A stretch of 44,736 nucleotides of DNA. It comes from a bacterium. Its GTDB lineage: Bacteria > Bacillota > Clostridia > Lachnospirales > Lachnospiraceae. Of this stretch, positions 42,615 to 44,736 are shown piece after piece. The stretch covers positions 262,224 through 306,959 of the forward strand of contig JAMPGX010000002.1 of assembly GCA_023663725.1 (NCBI GenBank), read 5' to 3'. The notes below the pieces were generated by a model. That model worked only from the letters and a program-made list of their open reading frames with translations. It was not told the origin of the DNA and searched no databases. Numbering within the stretch: the first letter of the stretch is position 1; each line of letters starts with the position of its first letter. Both the position numbers and the translations under genes were made by a program.

Positions 42615-42644
42615 AAAGCCTCGGATAGAAACTGAGGCTTTTTT
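42615..42644 (+). terminator. intrinsic terminator after the P-loop gene
   Basis: AAAGCCTC (42615-42622) pairs with GAGGCTTT (42634-42641) around an 11-base loop, and the run of six Ts (42639-42644) overlaps the 3' arm. It lies 20 bases before the HlyD-like start, so that gene either reads through it or has a promoter overlapping it. Confidence 0.8.
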
Positions 42645-42663
42645 CTAAAGGATATGTCAATGT

Positions 42664-44085
42664 ATGGAGGGACAGGTGGCACAGAGGCAGCAACCGGCTA
42701 ATAATAAGATCAGAAAGTATCGAAAGCCCTTGAATCTGAATATCGGCATGATCATTTTTGTGGCCATATTAATTTATGTGGTGTACTGCATCATTGCTTC
42801 CCTGAATGTCGAGCACATTTCCCCTTACGAGGTCAAAGAGGGTTCGCTTGCCATGAATTATACCTATCGTGGCATAGCTATTCGTCAGGAAAATATTGTC
42901 ATTGCCGACAAAGCGGGTTATATCAATTATTATGCCCGCGAGGGAGAGCGGGTAGCCTGCGGGGATTTGGTCTATACCGTAGACGAAACTGGACGGCTCA
43001 ATGACTATCTTCAAAGCGCGGATATGGGCGACAACACGCTCAGCGAACGGGAGCTTGCCGAGCTGAAGAGTGAAGTGATTAACTTCATTCATGGCTTCAG
43101 AGCCACTGATTTTGACAATACCTATAATTTTAAGTATAATTTAAAGGGCACGGTTATGAAGCTGGCCAATGTCGGTTTAATGCAGAGTATCCACAATCTC
43201 AACAGCAGCAACGAGCTGACGGATATGGTAGAATTCTGTCGCAGCAGCAATTCCGGCATTGTGACCTATTGGACGGACGGCTATGAGGAGTTGACTCCTG
43301 AGTTGGTCACCGCCGAGATGTTCGACGATAGGGATTATGCCCCGAAACAGCTTCTCGGAGTGGAACTGATCACGCAGGGAGACGCCGTGTACAAGCTCTC
43401 CACAAATGAAAATTGGTCTCTGGTGATTCCTGTGGAGGAAGAAATGGGTGTCATGCTACAGGAAAAGGGGACTGTCAAGATCCGTTTTCTCAAAAATCAG
43501 TATGAGTCCTGGGCTACCGTCAGACTCATTCGGGGCGGCGATGCAAAGCCCTATGTTCAACTTGATTTTAACAATTCAATGGTGACCTTTGCCACGGACC
43601 GATTTGTGGATATTGAAATAATTTTGAACGATGAGGTGGGCTTGAAGATTCCCAATTCCTCCATCGTCCAGAAAGATTTTTACCTTGTGCCCAGCGCTTA
43701 CATGACTAAAGGTGCAGACGGAGCGGACGGCGTGATTCTGGAACGCTACAATGAGGAGGGCAATATCTACAGCGAATTTCTGAAGACCTCTATATACAAT
43801 TATGATGAGGAGAATAAGGAGTATTATCTGGACAGCGCGGCTCTGGCCATTGGTTCCAATATCATTATGCCGGACAGTCAGGAAAAATACACAATCAGCC
43901 GCAGAGCCACCCTGACGGGAGTCTATAATATGAATAAAGGCTATGCGGATTTCCGGCAGATCAACATCCTTTATCAGAATGAGGAGTATGCGATAGTTAA
44001 GTCCAATACTCGATATGGGTTGAATGTATATGATTACATCGTGCTCAATGCCGCTGCCGTGGACGATGCGCAGTTCATATATTGA
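42664..44085 (+). CDS. HlyD-like membrane-fusion/adaptor protein of the division cluster
   Basis: A 473-residue protein with one N-terminal transmembrane helix (residues 28-47, GMIIFVAILIYVVYCIIASL) and an extracytoplasmic part with a biotinyl-lipoyl-like segment (ADKAGYINYYAREGERVACGDLVYTVDETG) and beta-barrel-like strands. Homologues are annotated 'HlyD family efflux transporter periplasmic adaptor'; here no transporter gene is adjacent, and the neighbour is yggS, as in the ylm division cluster of Clostridia. A role in envelope or division is inferred from position only. Confidence 0.7.
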   Translation: MEGQVAQRQQPANNKIRKYRKPLNLNIGMIIFVAILIYVVYCIIASLNVEHISPYEVKEGSLAMNYTYRGIAIRQENIVIADKAGYINYYAREGERVACGDLVYTVDETGRLNDYLQSADMGDNTLSERELAELKSEVINFIHGFRATDFDNTYNFKYNLKGTVMKLANVGLMQSIHNLNSSNELTDMVEFCRSSNSGIVTYWTDGYEELTPELVTAEMFDDRDYAPKQLLGVELITQGDAVYKLSTNENWSLVIPVEEEMGVMLQEKGTVKIRFLKNQYESWATVRLIRGGDAKPYVQLDFNNSMVTFATDRFVDIEIILNDEVGLKIPNSSIVQKDFYLVPSAYMTKGADGADGVILERYNEEGNIYSEFLKTSIYNYDEENKEYYLDSAALAIGSNIIMPDSQEKYTISRRATLTGVYNMNKGYADFRQINILYQNEEYAIVKSNTRYGLNVYDYIVLNAAAVDDAQFIY

Positions 44086-44147
44086 TCCACCTTCGCATAA
44101 TTGACACAATAGCACTTATATAGCGCTGCAGTGTTCGGGAGACGATT

Positions 44148-44702
44148 ATGATTCTTGAGAATTTGACACAGACAAGACAGAATATTGAGAGGGCATGCCA
44201 GCGTGTCGGGCGCGACATAGAGGAGGTAGAGCTCATAGCAGTCAGCAAGACCAAGCCTCTGGAGATGCTACAGGAGGCTTATGACGCCGGTATTCGGGAC
44301 TTTGGGGAGAACAAGGTTCAGGAGTTGGTGGATAAATATGAGCGGCTTCCCCGAGATATCCGCTGGCATATGATTGGTCATCTCCAGCGCAACAAAGTGA
44401 AATATCTGGTAGGTAGAGTGTATCTGATCCACAGCGTTGATTCCCTGCGTCTCGCGCAGGAGATTCAGAAGGAGGCGGAGAAGAAGCGCACAGAAGTTAA
44501 TATTCTGGTTGAAGTCAATGTGGCCGGAGAGGAGAGCAAATATGGCAGCACCGTGGCAGAAACGCTACAATTGATTCAGCAGATCGCTCTTTTGCCGTCC
44601 ATACATATCAAAGGACTCATGACAGTGGCTCCTTTTGTGGATAATCCGGAAGAAAATCGCAGAATTTTTGCATGCCTAAGGCCACGACAAACGCATGAGT
44701 AA
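44148..44702 (+). CDS. YggS/PLPBP-family PLP-binding protein, C-terminally truncated
   Basis: PLP homeostasis protein (YlmE/YggS). The PLP lysine is in LIAVSKTKPLEML, and FGENKVQELVDKYE, WHMIGHLQRNKVKYL, HSVDSLRLA and IHIKGLMTVAPFVDNPEENRRIF follow normally. At about residue 175 the family pattern breaks off (ACLRPRQTHE, stop), whereas relatives continue for about 45-50 residues including the SMGMS phosphate-binding motif and MVRVGTGIFG. The enzyme would lack part of its PLP phosphate site, so it is probably inactive or disrupted by inserted DNA. Confidence 0.8.
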   Translation: MILENLTQTRQNIERACQRVGRDIEEVELIAVSKTKPLEMLQEAYDAGIRDFGENKVQELVDKYERLPRDIRWHMIGHLQRNKVKYLVGRVYLIHSVDSLRLAQEIQKEAEKKRTEVNILVEVNVAGEESKYGSTVAETLQLIQQIALLPSIHIKGLMTVAPFVDNPEENRRIFACLRPRQTHE

Positions 44703-44707
44703 ATAAA

Positions 44708-44736
44708 TTGTGAACTATCTCTCTTTCTGTTACAAT
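44708..44736 (+). promoter_or_regulatory. promoter-like sequence at the window edge
   Basis: TTGTGA (44708-44713), 17-base spacer, TACAAT (44731-44736), beginning 5 bases after the premature yggS stop and pointing out of the window. It would suit the first gene of an inserted element. Confidence 0.4.

Overview
The window is about 45 kb of ordinary-GC DNA in which essentially every credible gene reads on the + strand. Gene content and order point to a low-GC-phylum Gram-positive of the class Clostridia, most probably Lachnospiraceae: a DUF896 protein, a DUF4321 protein, a LoaP-type NusG paralogue, a methionine gamma-lyase-family ('aluminium resistance') protein beside miaA, tandem Rpn/PD-(D/E)XK 'transposase' genes, and the order radC-mreBCD-mrdA-minCDE-rodA-mgsA. 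The assignment is an inference from family knowledge; no rRNA or tRNA gene is visible.

Region 1 (1-12.1 kb) is housekeeping: proline synthesis (proB, proA) with a DUF896 gene and a 5-formyl-THF cyclo-ligase between them, a long flotillin, peptidase T, miaB, a SulP anion transporter, an amidohydrolase and a zinc-ribbon/membrane/Tim44-like protein. It ends in a strong hairpin at 12067-12106.

Region 2 (12.1-21.8 kb) is the accessory island and the most interesting part. A tyrosine recombinase (12428-13288) is followed by a 205-bp segment bounded by two perfect 24-bp inverted repeats (13280-13303 and 13509-13532). The segment holds a promoter-like sequence pointing at a NusG/LoaP-family antiterminator gene whose RBS begins 3 bases beyond the right repeat. 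After it come a surface-polysaccharide operon: DUF4422 glycosyltransferase, Wzy-like polymerase, GT2, Wzx-like flippase, pyruvyltransferase-family protein and a double-GT2 protein. I read this as a phase-variable polysaccharide locus in which DNA inversion sets expression of a processive antiterminator and thereby of the operon. A second possible switch is a run of ten G residues inside the double-GT2 gene; loss of one or two Gs would stop translation between its two domains.

Region 3 (21.8-24.2 kb) is a tandem duplication of an Rpn-type nuclease gene. Each copy has the same layout: consensus-like promoter, terminator-like hairpin, then the gene. A strong internal RBS/ATG in each could yield a C-terminal product.

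Region 4 (24.2-31.6 kb) carries mutS, mutL, miaA, a methionine gamma-lyase-family enzyme and a DUF4321 membrane protein. Region 5 (31.6-44.7 kb) is the cell-shape/division block: radC, mreB, mreC, mreD, a very long PBP2 with an insert, minC, minD, minE, rodA, mgsA, a D,D-carboxypeptidase lipoprotein, a small P-loop protein, a HlyD-like membrane protein and a yggS gene that loses its C-terminal end just before the window edge.
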